Assembly: GCA_003141315.1 (NCBI GenBank)
Contig: PLLP01000021.1
Location: 53,473 to 98,217, forward strand
Reading direction: 5' to 3'
Length of the DNA stretch: 44,745 nt
DNA from: Phycisphaerales bacterium
GTDB lineage: Bacteria > Planctomycetota > Phycisphaerae > Sedimentisphaerales > Anaerobacaceae
Of this stretch, positions 7,214-16,111 are shown one piece after another. The number at the start of each line of letters is the position of its first letter. Within the stretch, counting starts at the first letter, position 1. The position numbers and the translations under genes are program-made. The notes under the pieces are model-generated. The model ran no database searches, was not told the DNA's origin, and was given only the letters and a program-made list of their open reading frames with translations.

Positions 7214-9337
7214 CTACCTTGAATTTTTGCCGGGGTAGCCGGCGTCAACGCAGAGCGAAAGAATATCAGCAGCCAGAGGAGCGGCGACATTCGAGCCGCT
7301 TTTGCCGCCTTCAACAAGAACTGCAACTGCGATTGAATGGCCTGAATTGTCTTTAGCGAAACCGGCAAACCAGGCGTGTTCGGGGGCTTCTGTCGAACCG
7401 GTTTTGCCATAGACCGTAATACCGCGGGAGGAAAATCTGTGACGTGAAAAGGCATTATAAGCGGTGCCTTCCGGCTCATTTACGACTGCGTGCATACCAT
7501 CATAAACCGTATCGAGAACGGATGGAGAAACTCCGAGAAAGACTGGTTCGGCCCGGCCTGCAGCCGTGGATGGTTTATTTTTTATATCGTTAATATCGTC
7601 GATAAAGAGTGTCGGGGCAAGGAAGTAGCCGCCGCGAGCGATTGCAGACATCGCATTAGCAACCTGCAGAGGCGTTGCGCGAAGATTGCCCTGGCCGATA
7701 CCGAAATATCTTTTCTCATCATCCACAAGAGGCGGCAGCTGGTCGATATTCTGGATATTTTTTGTCGGCCTTGAGCTTGAGATGATGCCGCCGGCCTGAT
7801 TAAAATTCCTTTGCGATTCGCTGTTGGCGCCGGCAGGCCCGCGGAGGATTCGGCGTCCGTAGCCGAAATTGAAAAGCCATTTTTGCAGGACAGCCGAATT
7901 GATTCTGTCAGCCAGATGTGAGAAGTAAATATTGCAGCTGCCCTTAATCGCATTTCTGGCATTGACCGAACCATGAGACTGGCCATGCTGCTTGAAAATC
8001 CAGCATTGTGGCCAGCCCTGCGGCGGCCTGCGAGGCAGACAATCCATGGTTTCCTGGGGCGTGATTGCGCCGGCCTCCAGCCCCGCGATAAGAATTACCG
8101 GCTTGACCGAAGAACCCGGCGGATACAACTCGTTTATGGCGCGGTTGGATAGAGGTCTGCCGGCATCATTTATAAGCCGGGAATAGTCGAACCTTACACG
8201 ATTAAGGTCAAAGGTTGGAAGCGACGCAAGGACAAGGATTTGCCCCGTCGAAACATCAATAATTACAACTGACAAGCCTGGGCCGGCATCCGGCGGAAGG
8301 CTGTAAGAGGTCATATATTTTTCTATTTTTTCCTGCAATTGAATATCGAGGGTAAGGCGAACGTCTTTTCCGAATTGGGTTTCAAGCCGGACCTCGTTGC
8401 CGTCGGGGTCGTAATACAGCTCCCCTCTTTTTCCACGCAGGAGGGTTTCGCAGACGTATTCTACGCCATCATCTCTGCCGCTGACGTCGCCGGATACATA
8501 TTTCGAATACCTGTCGTCTTCGAAGAGCTGTATATCCTCCTGCCGCGGCGTGCTTACCCACCCTATCGTTTGAGCGGCGACTGAGCCGAAAGGATAAGCC
8601 CGCTGTGAGCGTGGCATAATTTTGACATCCGGGATATTCATAAATTCGATTTGGGCAGCGATTACGTCGTCGTCAGTCTTTAGCTGGACGATTGGCAAAT
8701 CCTGATGCATCTCGACAATATCGGTTTTGCCAATTTTGACAAGACGGTCGTTCGTATCGGGAAAATTATTTTCGAAGTCGGCGATGTAATCTGCGGATTT
8801 GACCGCCAGGAGGTTATCTTTATACTGCTTGTAAAGCGGAGACTGCGGGCAGTTTTTTCGCCAAGCCTGGAAGAGGCGGATATTCCAAATCTGGTCGTTT
8901 TTTATCCTGATTTCATCCTCAAGCTCGCTGCGGACGGCTCCAAAGCGGGCGGACTTTTCAATTACCTGCTGAAGGATTTCGGAATCGCCCTGGATTTTGC
9001 GGATTGTCTTTTGTGTTTCTTTCTGGGGGTCCAAGGTGCGTTCTGCAAGGAGGATGCCGGCTTTGTTAAAACGCTGGTCTAAGAGACCGGCCAGCCGGCA
9101 GCTTATATACAAATCGAATACGGGCTGGTCGGTAGCGAGAATCTTGCCGTTCCTGTCGAGGATTTTTCCGCGCAGGGTCTTCAGTTGCCGGGAACGGCCC
9201 TGCTGCCGTCTAAGGTCGGCAATTTTTTCAGAGATTTGGGTGTCGGTTTTCAGCTGGAGCTGGGCAAGGCGAAATAAAAAGACCGCAAGCAGAACAGAAC
9301 CTAAAACAACAAAAATTTTTATTCGCCTGTCATACAT
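7214..9337 (-). CDS. mrdA: Elongasome peptidoglycan transpeptidase PBP2
   Basis: A 707-residue class B penicillin-binding protein that cross-links side-wall peptidoglycan together with RodA and MreBCD. It has an N-terminal membrane anchor (residues 7-23), a pedestal domain and a transpeptidase domain with S409-S-V-K412, S467-C-N469 and K645-T-G647. At 707 residues it is longer than typical PBP2 (about 630). The extra length lies mainly in a charged helical insertion around residues 85-205. It is the last gene of mreB-mreC-mreD-mrdA, starting 13 bases after the mreD stop. No rodA follows. Its stop codon TAG directly abuts a repeat element. Confidence 0.93.
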   Translation of the reverse strand: MYDRRIKIFVVLGSVLLAVFLFRLAQLQLKTDTQISEKIADLRRQQGRSRQLKTLRGKILDRNGKILATDQPVFDLYISCRLAGLLDQRFNKAGILLAERTLDPQKETQKTIRKIQGDSEILQQVIEKSARFGAVRSELEDEIRIKNDQIWNIRLFQAWRKNCPQSPLYKQYKDNLLAVKSADYIADFENNFPDTNDRLVKIGKTDIVEMHQDLPIVQLKTDDDVIAAQIEFMNIPDVKIMPRSQRAYPFGSVAAQTIGWVSTPRQEDIQLFEDDRYSKYVSGDVSGRDDGVEYVCETLLRGKRGELYYDPDGNEVRLETQFGKDVRLTLDIQLQEKIEKYMTSYSLPPDAGPGLSVVIIDVSTGQILVLASLPTFDLNRVRFDYSRLINDAGRPLSNRAINELYPPGSSVKPVILIAGLEAGAITPQETMDCLPRRPPQGWPQCWIFKQHGQSHGSVNARNAIKGSCNIYFSHLADRINSAVLQKWLFNFGYGRRILRGPAGANSESQRNFNQAGGIISSSRPTKNIQNIDQLPPLVDDEKRYFGIGQGNLRATPLQVANAMSAIARGGYFLAPTLFIDDINDIKNKPSTAAGRAEPVFLGVSPSVLDTVYDGMHAVVNEPEGTAYNAFSRHRFSSRGITVYGKTGSTEAPEHAWFAGFAKDNSGHSIAVAVLVEGGKSGSNVAAPLAADILSLCVDAGYPGKNSR

Positions 9338-9349
9338 ATAATTTCCCGG

Positions 9350-9832
9350 TTAGTAGAATCTCCGGTTTTCGGAGAACAGACTCATCAACCATTTCATCGG
9401 AGGAAAGAGAAAAGGGCCGGCGACGGCAGAATAAAGGGAAGAATAAACAAACAAACGAAAAAAATCGCCGGCGACAGGCGTCTTTAAGTAGCTTAAAAAG
9501 AGAATCAATATTGCACAGAGCACGCCGGCGACAAAAATAGCGATTGCCTGAAAAGGTGTCTTCCTGAGAGAGATGGTCTGCTGAAGATAAGCAAGGCCGG
9601 TTCCGACCAGGCCGAAACTGATAATCCCCGCGCCGACAGGCGTGCTCGCGATAAGGTCAGAAGCAAGGCCGATAGCAAAAGAGGTAATGATTGCATCAGA
9701 GATTGTGCCGTGGACTGCGAAAAAGACGAGCATAATCAGCAGGAGGTCAGGATGGATTCTTAATTTCGAAAGCAGTCCGTCCTGAATCAGCATAATAAAG
9801 ATAATCAATATAGCAAAACGTATCCATCGCAT
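9350..9832 (-). CDS. mreD: Rod-shape membrane protein MreD
   Basis: A 160-residue integral membrane protein with about five hydrophobic helices. It begins MRWIRFAILIIFIMLIQDGLL and contains the family-typical early LLSKLRIHPDLLLIMLVFFA block. MreD links the MreB filament and MreC to PBP2/RodA. Its identity comes from size, topology and position between mreC and mrdA. It starts 22 bases after the mreC stop with an AGGAGG-type site (from CTCGAAGCAGCCTCC on the plus strand), supporting ATG 9832. Confidence 0.88.
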   Translation of the reverse strand: MRWIRFAILIIFIMLIQDGLLSKLRIHPDLLLIMLVFFAVHGTISDAIITSFAIGLASDLIASTPVGAGIISFGLVGTGLAYLQQTISLRKTPFQAIAIFVAGVLCAILILFLSYLKTPVAGDFFRLFVYSSLYSAVAGPFLFPPMKWLMSLFSENRRFY

Positions 9833-9854
9833 TTTATTTACTCGAAGCAGCCTC

Positions 9855-10619
9855 CTAATATTTAATAATACCGACGCTGTTCAGGGCGGAAATGTCAGCG
9901 GCAGGCGTGACCGTAATATCCCAGAGATGAGGATTTTCACTCAATCTGCATTCAGAAACCGTTCCGACGATTATGGGCGTATTGAGCAAGCCCGGTTTTG
10001 GCTGACAGAAAACCTGCTGGCCAATCTGGACAGGGCAGGTTTTAGGAAGGGTTTTGATTTTGATGTTTCTGCCGTCGCCCTGCAGGATAGCGGATTTATC
10101 GGCAATTTTAACTTCCAGTTTGCACGAGGAGCTTGTTATTAATCTTACCTTTGCGGTGTATGCGGTGACGCCGGCAATAGTTCCGATGACGCCGTTATCG
10201 CCAAAGACAAAGAGGCCGTCAATCAGCCCGTCTTTTTGGCCGCTGTCAATAATAAGCTCCGAATTTGTTGCCCTGGTAATGTTGGCGGTGATGAATTTTG
10301 CGCCCTCGAAGGGATGTTTGGCCCTGAATCCTGCGACCTGCTGGTATTTTTTTTCGACCTCATCAACCCTTGCCTGGAGATTGGCAATCTGATTCTGATA
10401 GGGCAGCCCCGCCCTTTCCGCATTACCGCCGACAGGCTGCGAAGTGACGGCTGAGAGCATAAGATTCCTCGTGAGATTGAGAGGCCAGTGAAAGGCGGAA
10501 GCAAAAAGGAGCTGAAATTTGCCGGTGATTGCCTGCGGGCTGAAAAGGACAATAAAGCCTGCCAAAAGAAGCCATGTGAAAAGCGTTCTTTTGTTGAACC
10601 TGACTTTCCTGTTAGTCAT
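9855..10619 (-). CDS. mreC: Rod-shape determining protein MreC
   Basis: A 254-residue bitopic protein. It has an N-terminal cytoplasmic basic tail and one membrane helix (about 12-30), a coiled coil (about 70-100, NQIANLQARVDEVEKKYQQ) and the two-barrel MreC domain (ANITRATNSELIIDSGQKDGL, FGDNGVIGTI, TSSSCKLEVKIADKSA). MreC forms periplasmic filaments that activate PBP2. The family signature of a variable coiled coil followed by the INxGxxDG-like block is recognisable. The gap to mreB (206 bp) holds a repeat element. Confidence 0.9.
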   Translation of the reverse strand: MTNRKVRFNKRTLFTWLLLAGFIVLFSPQAITGKFQLLFASAFHWPLNLTRNLMLSAVTSQPVGGNAERAGLPYQNQIANLQARVDEVEKKYQQVAGFRAKHPFEGAKFITANITRATNSELIIDSGQKDGLIDGLFVFGDNGVIGTIAGVTAYTAKVRLITSSSCKLEVKIADKSAILQGDGRNIKIKTLPKTCPVQIGQQVFCQPKPGLLNTPIIVGTVSECRLSENPHLWDITVTPAADISALNSVGIIKY

Positions 10620-10697
10620 AATTATTTATTCGATTCCGCTCATTGCTTTTCGGCGCTGCATACTTACCGATTCTGCGTGCCGGAGCCGGAGCAGTAA

Positions 10698-10810
10698 ACC
10701 CCGTTAGAAAACAATGTTCTCTAACAGTCTGAACTGACGGCGGCATTAAACCACAGTCGGCTTTAAACAATAGACCACCAATTAAAATCAGCGGCTTTCT
10801 CTAACGGGGT
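10698..10810. mobile_element. MITE-like repeat element, copy 2 (113 bp), between mreB and mreC
   Basis: The ends are ACCCCGTTAGAaAA and TTTCTCTAACGGGGT. Read on the minus strand its interior aligns with copy 3 (GCCGAC-x-TGGTTTAATG and TTTTAAT-x-GGTGG), proving common descent. A second TCTCTAAC lies internally (10719-10726) and could form an alternative hairpin with the left end. The flanks are AA-rich on both sides. Confidence 0.85.
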
Positions 10811-10825
10811 AAAAAGGCACGAAAA

Positions 10826-11893
10826 CTATTCCCAAGTGTGCTGGTCGTGGTCCATAGTCTCTTTCCAGATTTCGAGATTTTCAAGAAAGACGCTTGTGCC
10901 AAGGGCAACTGCGCTCAGCGGGTCTTCGACCCTTTCAACCCGCAGGCCTGTAGAATTAGCCAGCACCTTGTCGATACCCCGCAGAAGAGAAGTGCCGCCG
11001 CAAATATGCATGCCATTGTCAATGAGGTCTGCAGCGAGCTCCGGTTCGGCCTTTTCGAGAGTTTTCGAGACAGCATCAATGATAGCAGAGACCGGCTCCT
11101 GGAAAGCTTCTCTTATTTCTTCACTTGTAATAGTAATTTTTCTGGGCAGTCCCGTGATAGTATCCCTGCCCGACACTTCCATAGTCAATTCCTCTTCGAG
11201 AGGAGCAGCCGACCCTATTTGAATTTTTACTTTTTCCGCCCTCGGTTCGCCGATAAGAAGATTATAGGTTTTTTTAAGATGGTTGATAATAGCCTCATCG
11301 AAGTCATCACCTCCAACCCTGATGGACTGGCAGCAGGCAATATCAGCAAGACTCATAATGGCGACTTCAGTAGTGCCGCCACCCATATCGACAATCATCG
11401 ATGCGGTAGGCTCTGTAATGGGCAGGCCTGCACCAATACCGGCAGCCAAGGGTTCATCGACGAGAAAAACCTTTCTTGCGCCGGCGCGTTCTGCACTATC
11501 GATAACGGCACGCCGTTCGACGGCGGTAATTCCGCTCGGGACGGCAATGACGACGCGGGGCCTGATAAGATTTCCGCGGCCGTGCACCTTGCGGATAAAA
11601 TAGCCGAGCATTTTTTCGGTAATTTCAAAGTCTGTAATGACGCCGTCCTTGAGAGGTCTGATTGCGGAAATGGAGCCAGGTGTTTTCCCGAGCATCTCAC
11701 GGGCAACATCGCCGACGGCATTGCCGCCATTCAAAACGATATTGGTGCCTTTTCGAACTGCAACGACTGAAGGTTCGTTGAGGACAATCCCTTTTCCACG
11801 GACACAAACGAGTGTATTACAGGTACCAAGGTCGATACCCATATCCATACTGAACCAGCCTGCAATCGTGTCCAAAAACACTTTAGACTCCAT
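10826..11893 (-). CDS. mreB: Actin-like rod-shape protein MreB
   Basis: A 355-residue bacterial actin homologue that polymerises under the inner membrane and positions the elongasome. Motifs: phosphate-1 loop MGIDLGTCNTLV, connect-1 RPLKDGVITDFE, phosphate-2 VDMGGGTTEVAI and adenosine loop HICGGTSLLRGID. The length is typical. The start is ATG 11893, giving an unusual N terminus MESKVFLDTIAGWFSM in place of the usual short amphipathic helix; this segment is amphipathic and could serve as the membrane anchor. It is the first gene of the mre operon. Confidence 0.96.
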   Translation of the reverse strand: MESKVFLDTIAGWFSMDMGIDLGTCNTLVCVRGKGIVLNEPSVVAVRKGTNIVLNGGNAVGDVAREMLGKTPGSISAIRPLKDGVITDFEITEKMLGYFIRKVHGRGNLIRPRVVIAVPSGITAVERRAVIDSAERAGARKVFLVDEPLAAGIGAGLPITEPTASMIVDMGGGTTEVAIMSLADIACCQSIRVGGDDFDEAIINHLKKTYNLLIGEPRAEKVKIQIGSAAPLEEELTMEVSGRDTITGLPRKITITSEEIREAFQEPVSAIIDAVSKTLEKAEPELAADLIDNGMHICGGTSLLRGIDKVLANSTGLRVERVEDPLSAVALGTSVFLENLEIWKETMDHDQHTWE

Positions 11894-11967
11894 TCTTTAA
11901 GTTATGCGTCTGCCTACAAGAATGCATTTAAATTTATAGAGGCTGAGTTGTCAACAGATATTTTTGA

Positions 11968-12126
11968 TTATTGGGTTGAAAATAAAGAACCAAAAAGACT
12001 GTAGCTTTTTACAGCCACAAACAGGAAGGTAACCAGGACGGTGAAAAAAGCTGCCGCCGCCAGAACAGTATAAATATCACTGGCAGCCTGAGGCAAAATC
12101 GGTTTTGTACGCAGTTCAGGACACAT
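11968..12126 (-). CDS. 52-residue small membrane protein
   Basis: Open frame from ATG 12126 to TAA 11968. It has a GAGGA ribosome site six bases upstream, a soluble N terminus of about 18 residues and then one long hydrophobic helix (IYTVLAAAAFFTVLVTFLFV) ending in VKSY. It sits 94 bp downstream of the coiled-coil gene and 75 bp upstream of mreB, all on the same strand. I know no family. The ribosome site, hydrophobic pattern and operon position support expression. It may be a small partner of the neighbouring envelope proteins. Confidence 0.6.
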   Translation of the reverse strand: MCPELRTKPILPQAASDIYTVLAAAAFFTVLVTFLFVAVKSYSLFGSLFSTQ

Positions 12127-12219
12127 TCGGTTTCCTCAAAAATACACAAACCTTTGCGGCGGATAAAAAGGCCAAATAAGTTTTCCGGGGCAAAAAGGGC
12201 TTTTTCGGACCCAAAACCG

Positions 12220-13107
12220 CTACAGATTCGTAGCAGCAACATCCCCCGGCTTAGGCTCCAGCTGAACAAGTTCAAGAGAGCCAACGGCCTCTTCGGCAGC
12301 CACATCGACAACAAAGACATCACAAATATACTCACCGTTGCGGCTGATATGGAATCTCATACCTTTTTTGACGCCGTCGGCCTGACCGATGGAGATTTTG
12401 GCAAGAGACCTTTTCATATCAACAGCGGTTATTTTTCCTTTAAGGCCTATTTCAACTGCTGCCGGCTGGGCTGCAGCGGTCTGAACAGGCTGCGCTTTAT
12501 CTCTTTGGGTTGTCACCGGCTGTTCGGGAGCAGCTTTCTGGCCATAAGGCTGCATAAAGTTGCCGAGCTTTTTCTCAAGAGCGGTTTTTTCCTCAAGCAG
12601 CCGTTTCGAATCGCTCTGGAGCAAATTTATAAGATTCTCTCTTTTGAGCAGTTCGTCTGCAACCTCATCATATTTTTTCTTCTCGGTGACTAAATCGCTT
12701 TTTACCTGTGTTAATTCCTTTGAACTGCTGTCAGCAATATTTGTTTGAACTTTTGTAGCAGTAGCAAGGGTTGCGTTCTCACTCTGGAGTTTGTCAATCT
12801 GGGTCTGGAGCGTGGTCTTTTCAAGCTCAATTTTATTGAGAGCCTCCTGCAATTCATTCATTTTGGCCTTGCGGGTCTCTATTTCCCTCGATTGAGTGTC
12901 AGCGAGACTTTGTCCTTTTGCAGTTTCATCCTGAAGCTGCTTGGTGAGACTTTTCTTATCGTTTTCAAGTTTTACAGCATTGGCTTTGGCATCGTTATAC
13001 AGCTTCTTAAAGTTTTCAGAATTAGCAACATACTGAACAACAAAGCCGCAAAGGAACAGACTTGCTAACGTCAAAAGGATAATAAATATTTTTGTAAGCG
13101 TACTCAA
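12220..13107 (-). CDS. Membrane-anchored coiled-coil protein with C-terminal beta domain
   Basis: A 295-residue protein with TTG start 13107, chosen because AAAGGAG lies six bases upstream and the membrane helix follows at once. The helix spans about residues 5-27. A long coiled coil runs from about 30 to 190 (repeating K/E/L/Q heptads), then a Q/P/A linker. The C-terminal domain of about 80 residues (GLKGKITAVDMKRSLAKISIG-ADGVKKGMRF...) resembles the C-terminal domain seen in FlgT-like and other secreted beta-barrel modules. The bulk probably lies in the periplasm. It is upstream of the small membrane protein and mreB, so a cell-shape or envelope scaffold role is plausible but unproven. Confidence 0.8.
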   Translation of the reverse strand: MSTLTKIFIILLTLASLFLCGFVVQYVANSENFKKLYNDAKANAVKLENDKKSLTKQLQDETAKGQSLADTQSREIETRKAKMNELQEALNKIELEKTTLQTQIDKLQSENATLATATKVQTNIADSSSKELTQVKSDLVTEKKKYDEVADELLKRENLINLLQSDSKRLLEEKTALEKKLGNFMQPYGQKAAPEQPVTTQRDKAQPVQTAAAQPAAVEIGLKGKITAVDMKRSLAKISIGQADGVKKGMRFHISRNGEYICDVFVVDVAAEEAVGSLELVQLEPKPGDVAATNL

Positions 13108-13300
13108 GTTAGGCTCCTTTCAGGGAATTAGGCCTTTTTTAGTTCCCCCGCCGGTATTCTAAACTAAATATATCCACTCTAATACCGCAATTTTACCTTT
13201 TAAAGAAGAAAAGGTCAAGCTATTTTTACCAAATACCCCAAAACAAACTTTCCCCTTCAATATTTAATCGGGATAAAGCGGCTGCTTCTTCTGTAAAAGA

Positions 13301-14305
13301 TTAGTTAGACCTTTGGCAGAGCAGGACAGCCTCTGCAGCTGCCAATTGAACAGATTTTGACTCATTTTTAAGCAGTTTAGGCAGAAATTTCGCAAGGGAA
13401 GGGGTTTTTATATGACCTATGGCCAGTGCAGTAAGACAATTAATTCGCTGTGCCTCCTGGGGATCCATTTGGTCAGTGAGGTTTTTAGTAAAGACATCGA
13501 GGACTTCCGGCTCACCTGTGGGGTAACCTAAAATTCCGAGCTGTTCGGCAGCAACAAGCCTTACCTCAAGGACCTGGTCCGATAACTGGGTGGTGAGAGC
13601 GCCTCTGGCCTGTGCATTACCCAATTCTCCAATTGCAATGGTGCCGAGGACCCTGACATCTGCGTTAACACTCAGCATCATCGTCCAAAGTTTCTGATAA
13701 ATAGTTTCATCTTTGAGTCTTGCCAGAGATTCAGCAGCCTGGAGCCGGACTTTATCGTCGGAATCTTTGGAAATCATAACCTGCCGGAGAATATTTATGG
13801 CTTCGGGACTGCCGGATTTACCGAGCAGCAGAGCCGCATTCGCCCTTATTTCCATATCGTTATTAGCGAGGCGAAAAACCATAACAGAAAATTTGGATTT
13901 ATCGCCCAGCATATAGAGTGCATAAGCAGCGGCTAAAGAGGTATTTTCATCAGCGGATTTTGAGATCTGAACGAGCACGGATTTAGCTGAACTGTATTTT
14001 GTGTCACCGACAGCGAGAGCCGCGGCAAAACGCACCGGTACACATTCGTCTGCAAGCAGCTGCTCCACTTTGGGCATCAGGTCCAATTGACCGGTGACAA
14101 CCACCGCTTCGATTGCATTTGCCCTGATATGCGGGTCGGCATCATCTAAGCCGGCATGGAGAATCGCCAATGCCCGGGCAGTAAGATTTTCAAGGCGAAC
14201 GTCTTTTGTGTCTGTTGTGGATGTGCTTGTAGTGCAGCCGCCAAACAGAGCAATAAAAAGGAATACAAAAAATACTTCAAAAAATTTCTGTTTCGGAAAA
14301 TTCAT
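13301..14305 (-). CDS. HEAT-repeat lipoprotein
   Basis: A 334-residue exported lipoprotein. The signal peptide ends in LFGGC with lipidation Cys24 and a Ser/Thr-rich spacer, then a solenoid of about seven to eight HEAT/PBS-type helical repeats (for example DADPHIRANAIEAVVVTG, VPVRFAAALAVGDTK, DKVRLQAAESLARL). HEAT solenoids bind other proteins, so this is probably a periplasmic scaffold. It starts seven bases after the lnt stop and so is probably co-transcribed with lnt, the enzyme that would finish its own acylation. Confidence 0.87.
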   Translation of the reverse strand: MNFPKQKFFEVFFVFLFIALFGGCTTSTSTTDTKDVRLENLTARALAILHAGLDDADPHIRANAIEAVVVTGQLDLMPKVEQLLADECVPVRFAAALAVGDTKYSSAKSVLVQISKSADENTSLAAAYALYMLGDKSKFSVMVFRLANNDMEIRANAALLLGKSGSPEAINILRQVMISKDSDDKVRLQAAESLARLKDETIYQKLWTMMLSVNADVRVLGTIAIGELGNAQARGALTTQLSDQVLEVRLVAAEQLGILGYPTGEPEVLDVFTKNLTDQMDPQEAQRINCLTALAIGHIKTPSLAKFLPKLLKNESKSVQLAAAEAVLLCQRSN

Positions 14306-14311
14306 CGTTCT

Positions 14312-16111
14312 TTATGACCTTTTCATTGTAAAAAACATAGTAGCCAGGCCGGCAACAACAGCCCCGGCAAGGCAGACTGCACAGAAATTATCCAGCCATT
14401 GGCCGAACCTGCTGAATAAAGTAACCCTTTTATCTATCGGCAATTTATCAACAAACCATCCAGCCATTCCTTTGCGTTCTAATGCCCTTTTGGGGAGGTT
14501 TCCGGCGAGAAAACCATCCCTGATTTTTCCGGTCGAATCAATAAGGCAGGAGATGCCGGTATTGACGCTGCGGACAACGGGCGTCCTGTTTTCAACAGCC
14601 CTGAAAACGCAAATGGCGGTATGCTGGGCAAGTTCGGTGGATGGCTCTGCCCTGCCGTTGATAAACCCCATTGGAGAATCCCGATTAACATCGGCAGCCT
14701 TCTCTAACGGGGTAAATTTTACGAACCAGCCGTCATTGCTTATGTTGAGGAGCCAATCGACCTGTTTTTGGCCTTTGCTGTCGAGAATAAATTTTCTGGC
14801 AATTTGCGGCGTGGTATCCTCATAACAAATCATAACGGCAAATTTATAATTTTTTCGGGGAATATTGTCGGCAATATCTGTCCGCTGCAGTGATTGCGGA
14901 TAAATCTGAAAAATCGTAAATTCATCGCCGGCATCGAGGGAGTAATCAAAATCGTAAGGGGTGAACTTCATCAGGAGTTTGTGAAAGGTCGGGAAAGATT
15001 TTTTGAAAGGGACGTATTCGCCGAAGGGAACAAGGTGAATTTTATTATAATGGTCGAGAGCCTGCCGACCATCAGGAGTGTAGAGAAATGCGGAATTGCA
15101 TCTGCCGACCGATTCGAGCGAATAATCTTTATCATACTGTGGTTTCAGGCCGCTTGCACCGACGAGGATGTATGCCCTGCCCAGAGCGAGCAAAGAAAGT
15201 CTTGCATTAAAATACCGGAAATCCTGCCTGATAACCTGGTTATTCGAAAGGTCGAGCACGCCTGAGGGCGTGTCATCGAGATAGGCAGGTATCATAGTTT
15301 CCGGCCAGACGCACAAAGAAGCGCCGGCGGCAATAACCGAATTGCTGTCAGCGGCGAGTTTATTAAAAGTATCCTGGGCTACTTCATTCGAATCAAAGGC
15401 GCTTGCCTTGACAGATTGCGGAATACACGACTGGACGGCGCCGACAAGAGGCCCCTGCTCGATTATTGTATCGGTCTGCTGTATCCGCCACCGGCCGTAA
15501 AGAACTGTCGCAAAGATAAGCCCTGAAACAAAAACAGTCTTGAGCAGAAATTTGAAATTCGGAATCTGAGATTTCAAATTTACATAGATGATTTCCGCGA
15601 TGAGGGCGTTGACCATAGCGATAAGAAAAGAGACGCCCGCTGCTCCGAAGATGTCAGAAATCTGGATAAGGTAAAGGTTTTCGTACTGGCTGTGAGCAAG
15701 AAACCGCCAGAAAAAGCCGCCGAGAAAAAAACCCTGCAGCCTTTCAGCCCCGACGAAAAGGATGGGAACGGATATGAGGAGCGGAATTTTTTTTGCGGTG
15801 CAGAATCGCAGCGCGATAGCGAGAACAGGCCAAAAGACAGCCATATAAAGGCAGCCTGTGAGCCAGCCGGCAGTTGTCACGGGGATAAGCCAGTAAAGAT
15901 TGAATAGCCAGTATAAAAGTGAGATTATATAAGAGGCAAAAAGAAGGGGCTTTAACTTTTCTGCGGAAGTGCACACGAGGATAAACGGCACAAGTGCGAC
16001 AAACGCAAGAACAGAAAGACCAAACGGCGGCTGGATAACCGTAAGCAGGCCGGCAGAAAGTATCAGGAGTCCAAAGACGGATAACGAAATTTTATTTTTT
16101 ACTATTGTCAT
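14312..16111 (-). CDS. lnt: Apolipoprotein N-acyltransferase, carrying an in-frame repeat insertion
   Basis: About 599 residues (start ATG 16111; a TTG lies just before). It transfers an acyl chain to the N-terminal cysteine of lipoproteins in the inner membrane. The N-terminal half has about six membrane helices; the C-terminal half is a nitrilase-fold domain with the catalytic Glu in CVWPETMIPAY, Lys in HYNKIHLVPFGEY and Cys in FAVMICYEDTTP. A last membrane helix lies near the C terminus. After NISNDGWFVKF a 17-residue segment (TPLEKAADVNRDSPMGF) is encoded by a repeat element inserted in frame. It lies in a surface loop after the catalytic Cys, so activity may be kept. The gene overlaps the upstream DNA methyltransferase by 20 bp. 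Confidence 0.93.
   Translation of the reverse strand: MTIVKNKISLSVFGLLILSAGLLTVIQPPFGLSVLAFVALVPFILVCTSAEKLKPLLFASYIISLLYWLFNLYWLIPVTTAGWLTGCLYMAVFWPVLAIALRFCTAKKIPLLISVPILFVGAERLQGFFLGGFFWRFLAHSQYENLYLIQISDIFGAAGVSFLIAMVNALIAEIIYVNLKSQIPNFKFLLKTVFVSGLIFATVLYGRWRIQQTDTIIEQGPLVGAVQSCIPQSVKASAFDSNEVAQDTFNKLAADSNSVIAAGASLCVWPETMIPAYLDDTPSGVLDLSNNQVIRQDFRYFNARLSLLALGRAYILVGASGLKPQYDKDYSLESVGRCNSAFLYTPDGRQALDHYNKIHLVPFGEYVPFKKSFPTFHKLLMKFTPYDFDYSLDAGDEFTIFQIYPQSLQRTDIADNIPRKNYKFAVMICYEDTTPQIARKFILDSKGQKQVDWLLNISNDGWFVKFTPLEKAADVNRDSPMGFINGRAEPSTELAQHTAICVFRAVENRTPVVRSVNTGISCLIDSTGKIRDGFLAGNLPKRALERKGMAGWFVDKLPIDKRVTLFSRFGQWLDNFCAVCLAGAVVAGLATMFFTMKRS
14665..14713. mobile_element. MITE-like repeat element, copy 3 (49 bp), inside lnt
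   Basis: The minus strand reads ACCCCGTTAGAGAAG at one end and TTCTCCAATGGGGT at the other, so the terminal repeats match with two mismatches. The interior (GCTGCCGAT-x-TTAATCGG) is a shortened form of the interior of the other copies. The flanking bases are TTT before and TT after; removing 49 bp plus one TT restores AAATTTATC in frame. Confidence 0.85.

Noticed and set aside
10838-11770. A 310-codon plus-strand frame opposite mreB
   Set aside because: It is the antisense shadow of mreB, with no ribosome site or family motifs; mreB motifs are perfect on the other strand.
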